Shown: positions 46,955 through 58,735 of the stretch, piece after piece | How the letters are laid out: each line of letters opens with the position of its first letter | Position numbering within the stretch: position 1 is the stretch's first letter | From: Eonycteris spelaea | Taxonomy: Eukaryota; Chordata; Mammalia; Chiroptera; Pteropodidae | Reading direction: 5' to 3' | Assembly (NCBI GenBank): GCA_003508835.1 | Contig: PUFA01000288.1 | Coordinates: 992,001-1,056,000 of the forward strand | DNA length: 64,000 nucleotides | Made by a program: the position numbers and the translations under genes | The notes under the pieces: model-generated | Database searches by the model: none | What the model saw: only the letters and a program-made list of their open reading frames with translations | Told to the model about the DNA's origin: nothing

Positions 46955-48715
46955 TCTTTATTCATTCATCTATTGATGGACATCTATCAAGGTTGCTTCC
47001 TTATCTTGGCTATTACTGGTGATGCTGCAATCAACATAGGGAGACATATATCTTTTCAAATTACTGTTTTTGTTTTCTTCAGTTAAATACCCAGAAGTAG
47101 AATGGCTGGATCATATGACAGCTCTATTTTTAATTTTTTGAGGAATCTCCATGTTGTTTTCCATAGTGGATGCACCAGTTTGCAGCCTATCAATAGTGCA
47201 TAAGGGTTCCCTTTTCTCCACATCCTCACCAGGACCTGTTACTTGTTGATTTATTGTTGATAGCCATTCTGACAGATATGAGTGATATCTCATTGTGGTT
47301 TTAATTTGCATTCCCCTGAGGATTAGTGATGTTGAACATCTCTCCATATATCTGTTGGACATTTGTGTGCCTTTTTTGGAGATATCTCTATTCAGGTCAT
47401 CTACTCATTTTTCAATTGGAATGTTTGGTTTTTTGGTGTTAAGTTGTATGAGTTCCTTATAAATTTTGGATATTAACCCCATGTTAGATGTATTATTAGT
47501 GAATATCTTCTCCCTTTAAGCAGATTGTCTTTCCATTGTGTTGTGATTTCCTTCTCTGTTCAGAAAGTTTTTAGTTTGATGTAATCTCATTTGTTTATTT
47601 TTCTTTTGTTTCCCTTGCCTGAGGAGACATAAAAGATATTGCTAAGAGTGATGTCAAAGTGTTTACTCTCTCTGTTTTCTTCTACAAGTTTTGTGATTTC
47701 AGGTCTCACATATAAGTTTTTAATCCATTTTGAGGGGGTTTTTTTTATATCATGTAAAAAAGTGGTCCAATTTATTTTCCTTGCATGTATCTGTATAGTT
47801 TTCTCAACACTTACTGAAGAGACAGTCTTTACCTCATTGTATATCCTTGCATCCTTGTTTCCTTTGTTGTAGGTTAATTGACCATATAAGAAAACATTTG
47901 TTTCTGGGCTTTATTCTATTTTTTGGTCTATGTATGTGTTTCATTCCACTATCATACTGTTTTTATTGTTGTAGCTTTATATTATTGTTTGAAATCAGGG
48001 AGCATGATATCTCTAACTTTGTTCTTTCTAAAAATTTCTTTAGCTCTTTGGAGTCTCTTATGGTTCTATATAAATTTTAGGATTATTTATTCTAGTCCTG
48101 AGAAGAGTGTCATTGGTATTTTAATAATTGCATTGAATCTGTATGTTAGTTTAGATACTAAGGACATTTTAATAATATGAATCCTTTCAATCCATGAATA
48201 TGGGATATGTTTGCATTTATTTGAATCCTCTTCAATTTCTTTCTTAATGTCTTATACTTTTCATAACACAAATCTTTACCTCTGTGATTAAATGTATTCC
48301 TAGATATTTTATTCCTTTTGATACATTTTTTTTTATTTTTGATGCAATTTTAAATGGGATTGTTTTCTTCATTTCTCTTTCTGACTACTCATTATTGGTG
48401 TACAGAAACACAACAGATTTCTGCATATTGATTCCGTATCCTGCAACTTTGCCAAATTTTTTTATTAGTCCTAACCGTTTTTCTGGTGGATTCCTTGTTT
48501 TCTATATGTAATATCATGTCATCTCCAAATAGTGACAGTTTTGCTTTTTCCTTTGCAATTTGGATGTCTTATCTTTTTTCTTGTCTGATTGCTGTGGATA
48601 GGATTTCCAATACTACGTTGAATAGAATTGATGATGGTGTGCACCCTTGTCTTCTTCCTGATCTTAGAGAAAAAGCTTTTAGCTTTTCACCTTTGAGTAT
48701 GATATTATCTATCCC
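46955..48715 (-). mobile_element. LINE-1 ORF2 C-terminal half, antisense
   Basis: Minus-strand coding includes [20 protein letters not shown] and, further on, RT/thumb words (near 48640, [16 protein letters not shown]). It ends abruptly at about 48715 against ERV sequence. It is frameshifted throughout. Confidence 0.8.
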
Positions 48716-49065
48716 GGGAAACTGGTCACAGCCAAAAGGTGGGCAGCCCCCTTGCCCATCACACAAAACACTTTGTTGGGAACCTAAGGCTAAACCATTC
48801 AAAGATGACCCGCTTCTATGTGAGTTTCCTATGAGCAGAACAGCTCCCTCCCTGCGATCTATTGAAAGTTAGCCCTCAATACAAAGAGAAAAGGCCCTAC
48901 CAAGTTTTGTTAAGTACACCGACTGCCATCAGATTTCAATGGATCAACTGGTGGGTACATTTGTCTCAAATTAAACCAGTTTCTTATGAGTCCTTACAGA
49001 TTCCACCAGAAAATGAACCAAAAAGTGCGTCTAGAGAACAGGATAAACGTGGAATCTAGAGAACA
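48716..49065 (+). mobile_element. ERV1 pol fragment (integrase C-terminus)
   Basis: The plus strand encodes PYQVLLSTPTAIRFQWINWW and VHLSQIKPVS, the gammaretroviral integrase C-terminal motif (VLLTTPTA...WIHxSxxK). It is a short relic with no intact domain. Confidence 0.7.
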
Positions 49066-49089
49066 AGATAAACAACAGAAACAAGCTCA

Positions 49090-49790
49090 CAGATACTAAT
49101 GTCGCAGGAAGTGACACCCATCAGAGGAATTCAGCCACTCAGACAACTTTGTTTAGAGAAAGGAGAATTTATTAGGCCTGCAGAGCGCATGGAGTTAACA
49201 ACTCCATGGAGTTAACAACTCCATGCACACGCTCGCTCTAGTTGGATTTATTACAGCTTATATACTTTTAGTGTCCATGCAAGGGGCATGTGATTCCTTT
49301 GTCTGAGGTTTCATATGTGTCTCCTTATTCAGGATGCGGAGGAGGAGTTTTGGGCGGGGACTGCAAGAGGAGGAGGATTTTCAGACCATTAGTCTTACAG
49401 GTCCTTTTTTGTGGCCTGTGACCTTGGCATTATCAGCACCATTATAGGATTTTTGAACAGACAGGACTCCTAGGCTATAAGCAGGGAGCAGCACTTATTG
49501 AAGCTGGCTCCTGTTCAGTGGATTCCTATCCAAAGGCTGAGTTTTAATTGCAACATAGCAAGCATTTTTACACAATCTTGTTATTCTTACACAGCTACAG
49601 AGATAAGAACATTAGTTGGTTGGCAAGCCATGAATTAACAAATGTGAGATGGAGAGTCCTTGAGGGGGGAGGGAGCTGTGGGAAAACATGTTAGCTGGAG
49701 AGCATAGGGCGGAATGCGGGGAGAGAGCAGTTTTAACTGACTGAGTTGGTCATTTCTGTACACCCTTTCCTTTGCATTTTTTCAGATGCC
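49090..49790 (-). mobile_element. ERV LTR, antisense
   Basis: The minus strand carries the poly(A) signal GCCTAATAAATTC followed by CTCCTTTCTCTAAAC. Upstream on that strand is a doubled CATGGAGTTAACAACTC (49190-49224). LTR ends are not exact. Confidence 0.55.
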
Positions 49791-52700
49791 TTCTCTCCTC
49801 TCTCACAAAGAGTATTTGATGGTTGTTTATATATTTTGAGGTTGCCAAAGGTGACTTTGGGATAAAGTCTTCTATATAGATATATAATAATAATGGTTAT
49901 GGACATTTGGGTAAAACCCTATGTAGAATTAGCCTTTTACTTCTGAGTGAACCTTAGAAATTTATAATACTGTGAACATTTATTTTTTACTTTTAGTAAG
50001 CAGGTTCCAAATAAACTATTTTGGTTATTGTACTTATTTTAAACCAAATTTTATTTTGCTTAATATGGCCACTGACACATTTATTTGGGGGCAGATATCA
50101 GATATATCAGAGCCAATGCAGTTCAGCATTATTATTTTTTTATTACCATTTCTTAAAAACAGGTTATAACAATCACTTACCTAAATTCCATGTCCTAAAA
50201 TTCCAAAATTATGTTCAAAAGATTTTGTTTAGAAACCATTTTGAGATATGTCTCCAAGTTTACTGTTACACTGTTGCTCTCCTTTATCTCAGATGGATAA
50301 TTCTTTGAGATGCATCCCATGTCCTATCATCTCTTTCTTTTACCTTATATTTTCAGCTATTACTTTTACTTGCATTTTTCAATAATTACATATTGTGGAT
50401 TTCTAACAAAACAAAGATTTCCCTAAGCCCCCTCAAATTTACTAGTCTGGTTATTACCTGCCTTTGACATAAATAAAAAGGTGAAATTTTATGAGTGCCA
50501 CCAATGCATGTTTAAACATTATTCTTTTGCCTTTCATAATCAGAAGTAGCAAGTTTCAATACAATCGATTATTTTAACTAAAGCAGTTATGTGAAAAAAA
50601 TGGGTAGGAGAGGTTTATGAAAAATGTACAAATAGGTAAACTTTATTTGCTCTATTATGATAATGTTCAAAAAGTAGCCCAAAAGTGAGCATGGGGGTAG
50701 GGGGAATCCACTGAGAATTGCATTTTTCACCAGATGGCCCTGCATAGCATTCTCCTAAGTGAGGTGCCTTGCAGCTTCTGTGGCTGAAGTGTAACACTGA
50801 CCCTTTGAATTGTATTACAGACACATTAGTGGAAAATCAACTGAATTTTTCCATTCTCGAAAGAGGAAGATTTGTCCACATAAACAAAGCCTAGGAATAA
50901 TAAACGACAGTCTGTTCTCTTCTGCTGAATCTTAAAACTTATAGAGAATAAATTCTCAGACCTAAATTCTATGGGTAGAAAGTCAAATCTACTTAAGTCA
51001 TCAACAAACTTGAACAAAGTATCCTTTTAGTTGTTACAGAAGCTAGCATTTTGCCTGTATCTTAAAATGGCTTTTGAGAAAAAAATGATATTGCAATCTG
51101 GTAAAACTGAAGTGACTTGTTCAGTACTGATTGACTACATCTTCATCCCAGAATGTTCTCATTTCTAGCTGCTTGTGGTCTAGAAATTTTATGTGAGACC
51201 AAACAACTATATTGGTCCTGTCCAACTCTACCAAATGGGAGGGAGCTTGGAGTATGTCTAGCCATAAAGGGAGAGGGGCAGAAAAATATGAAATATACAA
51301 AAACTTTTTAGGCTCTGACTTAAATTAGGTTAAATTAAATTGACTTTCCTTAGATAGTAAATCAGCTAGATTCAGGAGATATCATCTGCCATGCTAGTAT
51401 TAGGTAGAATACAGGATTTTAAGATCCCTCTAACATTGTGCTAAAAACATTGCAATAAAATCATGCTGTCCACCTCTTCCTTTCAAAAAAAAAGTATTCA
51501 GTTCCCGCAAATCCATGCTTTGTGAAGGCAGAGACTGGGTGTCTAAATCACTATTGGATCCTAGCACCTTAAAAAACCACCTAGTATATAACAAGCCCTC
51601 AGTAAGGGTCTGTTGACCACTAAAGTGATTTGGGCAGCTGCAGGAGGGGGTTGGGAAACGACAGCCTGCAATGTGAAGTACCGGGCTCAGAATGAGGGAG
51701 GCCGCTGGAGTCTTGAGAAATCAGTTTGGACGACAAGAAGTAGAGAAGACAGGACTGGCCATTCTTTTGAGATAAAAGAAGATAAAAATTCATTGGTCTT
51801 TGTGAAACTATTTCAGTCAAATTGTGACAACGATACTTAGGCTGGAAAAAAACATGCACGGTTTAATAGGAATACTATTTGAATTGAGATGTCAAAAGTA
51901 TTCTGGTTTTTGCAAAACTCTTCTTATACTGAAACTAAATGTAAACTCTAATTTTACTTTGGAGTGAAATAATAAAAATATTTATTTAAAAAACAAGAAC
52001 TATAAGTTCACATCACCATAACTAATTCTGTGTATCTGGGGTTAGTGCATTCTAAAATCCATACTTAGTGGAGCCAGTGTCCACCTATGGGATTGAGCTT
52101 AGTCTATTTTATCAGGATGGGGAAGGTAGCCCAGGGAAACCCAAAAAAAGTTTGTGGCCAGGATAAGAACTGGCTTCAAGAACAGATGCTGTAACTGAAG
52201 GGATGAATGGGCATTTTAAAAGCATGATCCATAAACTAGCTTCCCAATAATATAGGAAAGGGGACACCCAGAGTTAAGAACATATCTGACGGCTGTCCTT
52301 GATGAAGGACTTTACTGTTCAATCAGTGTAAGAGTCTTAATCTATAGTGGATTGGGCTACTATTCTAGCTGGAGACAAATCACTCCAGTTCAGGGAGGGA
52401 CTTGAACTGGAACAATAGACCCTAAAAACACTAATAATGAAAAAGAAAGTCAAATTTTCCTCCAAAGGGCCTTTCGAGTAGATCAGCACTGGGATTGGGG
52501 GTCTAGAAAATTTCTTTTGGTAAAAAAAAATTCGGTATGTATTATGGCCAAGCAGGAAAATAAATTGAAGGGTGAGAATATAAACAAGTGAAGCTAATCT
52601 CAGGTTTCTGTTCCAAGGGGAAGGAAGGGCCAAATAATGGAAAAAAGTCAAAGGGACACTAGAACTATGTGTGTGGGAAGAACAGAAGTGAGGGATTGTG

Positions 52701-53480
52701 ATAAAGATATCCAGGCACGAGGTACTTGGCTTGTGAAACAGCAGAAGGTGAAGTGGTGAGAACAGAAAAGACTCGCCCCTTGGCTATCCTTTAACCCTAG
52801 TGCCCACCCTCCACCTCTGGTTTAAATATATCCAGAGAAAATGAGGAAAGAGAAAACTAAAGGAGTCTTAAGTTTCCTAACACTTTCTTCTTCTACCTGT
52901 ACAGCAGTACCGATGATGTAGAAGTCAGACTCTGCGGTGAGAATAAATACAATATAAAATTCTAAGTTGTGCTGATAGGCTTCTGTGGCTGTTTTATTTA
53001 ATTACTGAGTAATTACAGAGATGTTACTAAAACTCCCCGTAAAAACTGTAGAAGTACACCCAGGCAAGCAACCTGCTTTGAGAAAAATTTGGGTTGCCTA
53101 AAAACAGAGAAACAAAGTTTCCTTTAAAACTAAAATACCACCAGAGAATAAGCAAAGAACTTAATAAACCTCTAGTAACAGAGGAGAAGCACATCAAATG
53201 CTCAGCAGGGACCTGAGAACTGAAGAAAGAACAGAAAAAAAATATTTCTCAGGAATTTGAAAACCAGAATTCTAACCCCAGCTCCTCGACCGGCTAAATG
53301 CATGCCTTTAGAGAATTTACTTACTTCTCTGAGATGTTTCTCCTTGTGGTTAAATTTAGTCTTATTTGTTGCTTTTTCATCATCTATTCTATTCTGTGAC
53401 AGGTGCTGTGTGAGACAATGAAGAAGCAGCAACAACCAAGATCTGGCAGAGGTCTTCCACAAGATTACCTTTAACTAAAG
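49791..53480. other. Intergenic, mostly unassigned
   Basis: No gene seen. A short MIR- or L2-like end is possible at 51500-51620. The rest shows no clear repeat or coding signal by eye. Confidence 0.5.
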
Positions 53481-53491
53481 GAAGTAGACAT

Positions 53492-53527
53492 GTTTTGTTT
53501 TGTTTTTGTTTTTGTTTTTGTTTTTTG
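53492..53527 (+). repeat. (GTTTTT)n simple repeat
   Basis: About six imperfect TTTTGT units. Confidence 0.9.
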
Positions 53528-53689
53528 AGGAAAACGAAAACTCCTTACTTTCTGAATTGTAGAATTAGAGAAGTATGTGCAAGATATAGAAATAATCTAT
53601 GTTTTTATTTGTTCAAAAATATCTGTGTCTCCTGGGTGATACTGTGTGCTAGACTCTGGAGATCCAAAGATCAATGATACATTTCCCAG

Positions 53690-54115
53690 CCTTAGACTCT
53701 TTCAGCCTCAAGCAGGTAGCAGTCATGTAAAAAGAAGTTCAAGCCTCAGTGCAGTATGTTAAGCGCCACAGTAGAGAGAGCTCTGCGCAGGGGTTCCTTC
53801 AGGCAGGAAAAGGTTTATTCATCTGAACAGGCTCTTAAAGGGTGAGAAATTCACCAGGTGTATAAATGTGGAAAGGTGTTGAGACCATAGCAAAAAGTAC
53901 AAAAATACAATGACAAGAAATTATAAGGAATTTTCCAGAAATAGAAAATATTTGAAATTCCTAAAGTAGAACAAAACAAAAGGTGATGCTGCAGAAGCAG
54001 AGTGCTCAGACTATGACTGGAGTTTAGACTTGACCCTCTAAGGAAAGAAGAGCGAGTGAAGGTTTGGAACACGTTCAGATTTATATTTCAGCAAGCACTT
54101 CTGGTGGTAGTGGAT
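53690..54115 (+). repeat. Ancient interspersed repeat, family not named
   Basis: Old-repeat style text (GGTTCCTTCAGGCAGGAAAA, GGCTCTTAAAGGGTGAG, AGCAAGCACTTCTGGTGG). Assignment is uncertain. Confidence 0.3.
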
Positions 54116-54309
54116 AAAAATGCATTATAAGGGTAAATGGAGATGACACTATAAAACCATTAAAACATAAAGATCAAATGAATGACATGGAAACATGCCT
54201 ACAATGTAGTGTTAAATTTGAAAAGCAAGTTATAGAACAGTATGCACGGTACAGTCTTATTCACATGTGACAAGTTGCTTGCTAAAATGAGCAAGACATT
54301 ATAACAAGA

Positions 54310-54575
54310 ACAGATTTTAGGTATTTACTGAGAGCTCGCCACACTTCAGGCATTGTGCTGAACAGTAGACAAAATATTGCTGTGATCTTGGTTCTACCTC
54401 ACAGGAAGCAACTGAAACCAGTGCAAATGTGGCCCCATTTTATATCTGCGGAACCAATGCTTTGCCTAAACAACTCTTCTAAAGTAAGTGGAAGAGCCTG
54501 GAATTGGATCCACAAAGTACCAGGTGTACTTGCTCAACTACCCAACCTGCACCAAGCTGAAATCATAGAAAAGTA
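54310..54575 (+). repeat. MIR SINE
   Basis: TTTACTGAGAGC, TTCAGGCATTGTGCTGAAC, GGCCCCATTTTATATCTGCG, GAGCCTGGAATTGGATCC. Confidence 0.65.
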
Positions 54576-55179
54576 TATTTTAACAAAATAAACCTATAGC
54601 AATTGTGGAAAATATATTAATATTTCAACAGTGAAACATCTGAGCATACACATTAAGAGAGATAAATACAGACAATTAAAAAGTGCCATGTCAGTTCATA
54701 ATGGGTTTTGTTTCCAAATTAACTAACATTGGGTCAAGCTTAACACCAAATGAGTGGTTAAAACAAACAAACAAACAAAAAACACACACACATCTTAAGG
54801 TTTTACAGAGTATTGTGGATGTTACAATTACAGGTAAAGAATTATAAACTTGTAAATTTCAACATTATTGGAACATACATAGGGTTCAAGTTTAAAGTTA
54901 GCTAAATGAACATATCCTGCAATCTTCCTCCTTTGTACCAGACAGTGAAAATGATCAAGAAGATAGATTTTATTTTCAATGAATGAACAGATAACTAATG
55001 AGCAGAATTTGTATTTTCTGTAAAAATTTAGATTGCTAAAAATTAAAAGGAGAGTAGGAATGGCTTCTAGCTAAGCTTTTAACAGGTTATAAAACAGTTT
55101 CAGGTCCTCCATTTCCTTGCTAGACAGATCTGTGTTTCCATGGTTAGAAGGGTAGGAAGCTTGTAGACTGAAATCTTTC

Positions 55180-55615
55180 CTACTATGCAAGGACTTCTAT
55201 ATGATGCAGGAGAAAAGGACAGAGTTCTCTGTCAGTCCACAACTTCTTCAACCTGCCCCTGGAAAAGTGGAACACTTAAATATACAGTAAGTGTTATTGA
55301 GAACAAACTTACAAGCCGTAGAGTAGCAGAATCCCCCAAGCACATATCATCACAGTGCTATAGCCAGATGGTTCGGGTGGAGCATGGCCCCACCCTATAA
55401 TGCCCTACATATTTACAGAGTGTAGGAAACATCTGTGTGTCTATGTGATAATAGAGATTCTCTGTTTGAAGAAATGACCTTCTTAGAAAAGAAAACCTCA
55501 GCCGATACCAGCCTTGTACTTAACTAATTCAGCCTTGTTGAGCCAGCTTTCTGCTAACTAGAAATGAGGAGGACAGTGAACAGATGAGGAGGGCCATTCA
55601 AATTTATCTCTCGTC
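55180..55615 (-). mobile_element. 3' LTR of an ERVL-like provirus
   Basis: On the minus strand it begins near CTGACGAGAGATAAATTTG and shares order with the LTR at 58080-58430: GCAGAAAGCTGGCTCAACAA, AAGGTCATTTC, and a TATA-like CTGTAAATATGTAGGG. The two copies are heavily diverged, so the insertion is old. Confidence 0.6.
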
Positions 55616-58080
55616 AGTCCATTGCCAGGTCCTTGGAGTCTCAGTAAATGTAATTACTACCTCTACCACTTCTGATTGATGCACAGCACAGTGGTTTCTA
55701 CAACTCTGGGAGAGAGACCTCAACAATGTCCCATGGTCTGGGACAGTGAAAGTGACATGTCCAGCATCTCAAGGAGCTCAAATAATGAATCATGGCCTAA
55801 AACAGTAGTGAAGGCTGTTTGGGGCTATTCATTCCATTTCTATAACAGGAAAAGAGAGAGTTTCCGCTCTAACCAATATGAACTGTCAAATCACCCACCA
55901 ATGTCAGAGAAAACACAGTATGATCTATATCCATCTATCTGCTGAGATTGAGCAGACATAAAAGAAAAAAAAAAGGAAGAGATGCATACTGTACCATAAA
56001 AAAATGTAGAAAAATGTTCTGTTCCTCCTCAAATTCTCATAGTTCCCCATCCCCTGAGTTCTGGGTTCCTCGGGACTCAACCACGAATGAAGCAGTATGG
56101 TCATGTGCAACATGTAAATAACTGAAGATAGCCATTTGAGCTGATTTCGTGGAGGTCATCATTGGAGAGAATGGTACCTTCCAATATGTGTTAGAAGAAC
56201 TGTATTTGGGCATCCCAATCCTTTATAGTTGTTGTACATGTTTGATTGGCTTTGTCAGTCCAGATACCTTTTTTAGATGGAGTTGCTTCATGCACATGTA
56301 CATGCATGCACATGTAGCATAAAGATTGAGTACCTAGTAAATTGTATGTTTCCATAAAGAGGCCTTTAGTAATCCGATCCTGAATTGTAGTTAAGCCATT
56401 AGTATTGGTCCATTGGTCTGTGTAAAAGTATTCTAGTTTGTCTGGAAATGGTGTGCTCACTAGCCAGGAACACCATTTGAAGTTCAGCCTACTGTAAAAG
56501 CATTCAGTGCTGTGGCAACTGGCAACTCATTATCACTAGGACAATTGGCTACAGCATTCTATTGGATGTTTCCACCTTAGGGTAAGCTCTTTTCACCTTC
56601 AAACCATGCTACATTTTCAGTTGTTAAGTCTTTTAGACAAGACCCCAGTCTCATAATATAGTAGGCAAAGGCACCATGGGAATGGCAAGATGGGCCCCTG
56701 TGTATGAAGTGACTGGTCTTTGAGGCCACCCGTAGCTCATAGTAAGTAGTTTTATTTCATATCACAATGGAACATTTTGGAGTTTTCCCCACAATACAGG
56801 AATTTAGTTACAAGAGGACCTTTTTCAAGATGAGAATGCTGGGTCAGGTAGTCATGACTATTCTCTCTGTGAGGCAACTTGTCTTCCATAGTTTCTCAGC
56901 AAACGGAAGAAATCCTCAAGTATGAAAGCAGAGACTGACAGTACCAATGAAGCCGTATTGGGGCAGGGACTAATTTACTGTCTCCTGGGCTTCTGGCTGT
57001 AGAGAGTTTCATTGAAATATGACATTTGTCTAGTGACTCAGTATAGTTACTTTAGCAAATTCCCTGGCATGAGACATACTGTCTATAATTTTCAGAGAGG
57101 CCAATCAAGTGCTAGGCCTTTTTTTTTTTTTTTATACTCAGTGGCTAAAAGGCCAGCTATTTATTTTTAAGAGGTCATAGAATGTCTCTTCAGGCTACAG
57201 CCCAAAGATTTCCCAAGATGGTCACTTGAGAGGAGGATCTTGAGTTTTGTCCTCATTCAATGCCCATTGTTTCTTGATCAATTGTACTTGAGTAGCACGT
57301 ACAGTGTAGGCCTTTTTCTAAGTAAAAGCCATTATTACAACAGAATCTCTGAATATCCTCCAATGGTTTACATTATGTAGGATTTGTCCAACTCACCAAT
57401 GATGTGTTGCTGGTATGTCATTCCAGGTTAAGGCAAACTAGTTTTGATATTTTTGCTAGCGGAGTATAAGTAGGTCACTAGCAGACCAAGCAGTAATGAC
57501 AGTGGCATACTCAGTATTGTTATGATATTAATACAGTGGTAGTAGCAGAGATCACTTCCTTGTTCAAATTTCTAGAGTCATTAGTAAAACTCTAAGAAGC
57601 AGTTATTTCCACTGGCCAAAAAGGGCTGTTGAACTTGGAGGCAGTGTTGTATACCATCCATGCCTGTATTAAATCTTGTGTGAAAGGACCAAATGTGCTT
57701 TTTTCTCTGGATCTGAGACATGTCAACTGTGTGACCTTGGCAAGATTTATAGGTCATTCTTGGCCATATATTTAACTGACTTTATAGGTGCAAAAGCCAG
57801 GGGTCACAGCATATAACCAGTCATAAATCCATGCATTCCAGTACACAAAAGAACCGTAGAAATTATACACGTGGATAAAAGAATGGCTAGTCCAGACACA
57901 CAAATACAAAAACACCAAAAATAGCAGTCATGTAAGTTCTGGTATGTGGAAGGCAGAGGGTACCATGTCCTGTAACTAGTCCTTGTCCCAATTATCCCAA
58001 CTGTGGTTCAATGGGACACTATGCACACACCGTTAGTGCTCCACAATGCAGATATAAAATAGGGTATTTTGGGAAATCCA
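55616..58080 (-). mobile_element. ERVL-like provirus interior, decayed
   Basis: About 2.5 kb between two LTRs. One minus-strand frame (56191-56460) has an RNase H/connection-like segment (YTDQWTNTNGLTTI...HVHVHEA...TDKANQ). Gag and most of pol are missing or unreadable; nothing is intact. Confidence 0.5.
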
Positions 58081-58430
58081 GCACAGAGATAATAGAGTTC
58101 ACTCATCCCCTCTCCAACTCATTTTCTCAGAGCTTAGACTGCATATAGACAGTCTGTATGTGCCAGGGATGCTCCATATAGAGGGGCCCTGCTTGTAACA
58201 TTCTTCATATTTATAGAGTCATGGAGGCAGAGCACTTCTATGTAACTATGCTAAAGTGGAAGTTCCCTGGTCCAGGAAGTGGCCTTATTAGAAAGGGGAA
58301 GCTCAGGAGCCCAACAGGTCTTGGTCTGTTCTATTGAGCTACCAAAGTTCTGCTAAGCTAGCTCTGTGCTAACCTACCAGAACAGGGAGAAGACAATCCT
58401 CGGGTCACCAGGTTTATCTCTCATCAGGTA
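58080..58430 (-). mobile_element. 5' LTR of the ERVL-like provirus
   Basis: The minus strand starts CTGATGAGAGATAAACC, then GTTAGCACAGAGCTAGCTTA, AAGGCCACTTCCTGG, and the TATA-like CTCTATAAATATGAAG. It is the partner of the LTR at 55180-55615. Confidence 0.6.
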
Positions 58431-58735
58431 GATAATTATCCACTAATCTTCTACCAAATATCTTACTTGATGGTGCAAATTTAGAAATAGTCACAATAAA
58501 TTCTGGAGCAATGCCAGGAGTTTCACTAGCATCATATTTCGATATCATATTGAAGGTTCTAGCCAACAAGACAACAAAAGTAAAAGTGAAAAAATAAAAT
58601 ATAAAAAGCAACATTGTCATTGTAGACAATATGATTATCTTTATACAAAATTCAAGAGAATCTATTAACAAACTATTAGAAATTAATAAGTTACTAGATT
58701 CAAGGTTGACATACAAGAACTAATAGAGAGCCTAC
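58431..58735 (+). mobile_element. Old L1 ORF2 fragment at the array edge
   Basis: Words such as GACAATATGATTATCTTTAT, AAAATTCAAGAGAATCTATT and AAATTAATAAGTTACTAG match the ORF2 region after the FADD motif. It stops exactly where the tandem array begins. Confidence 0.6.

Noticed and set aside
55180..58430. An intact provirus
   Set aside because: The interior is only about 2.5 kb, the LTRs are strongly diverged, and only a short RNase H-like remnant is readable.
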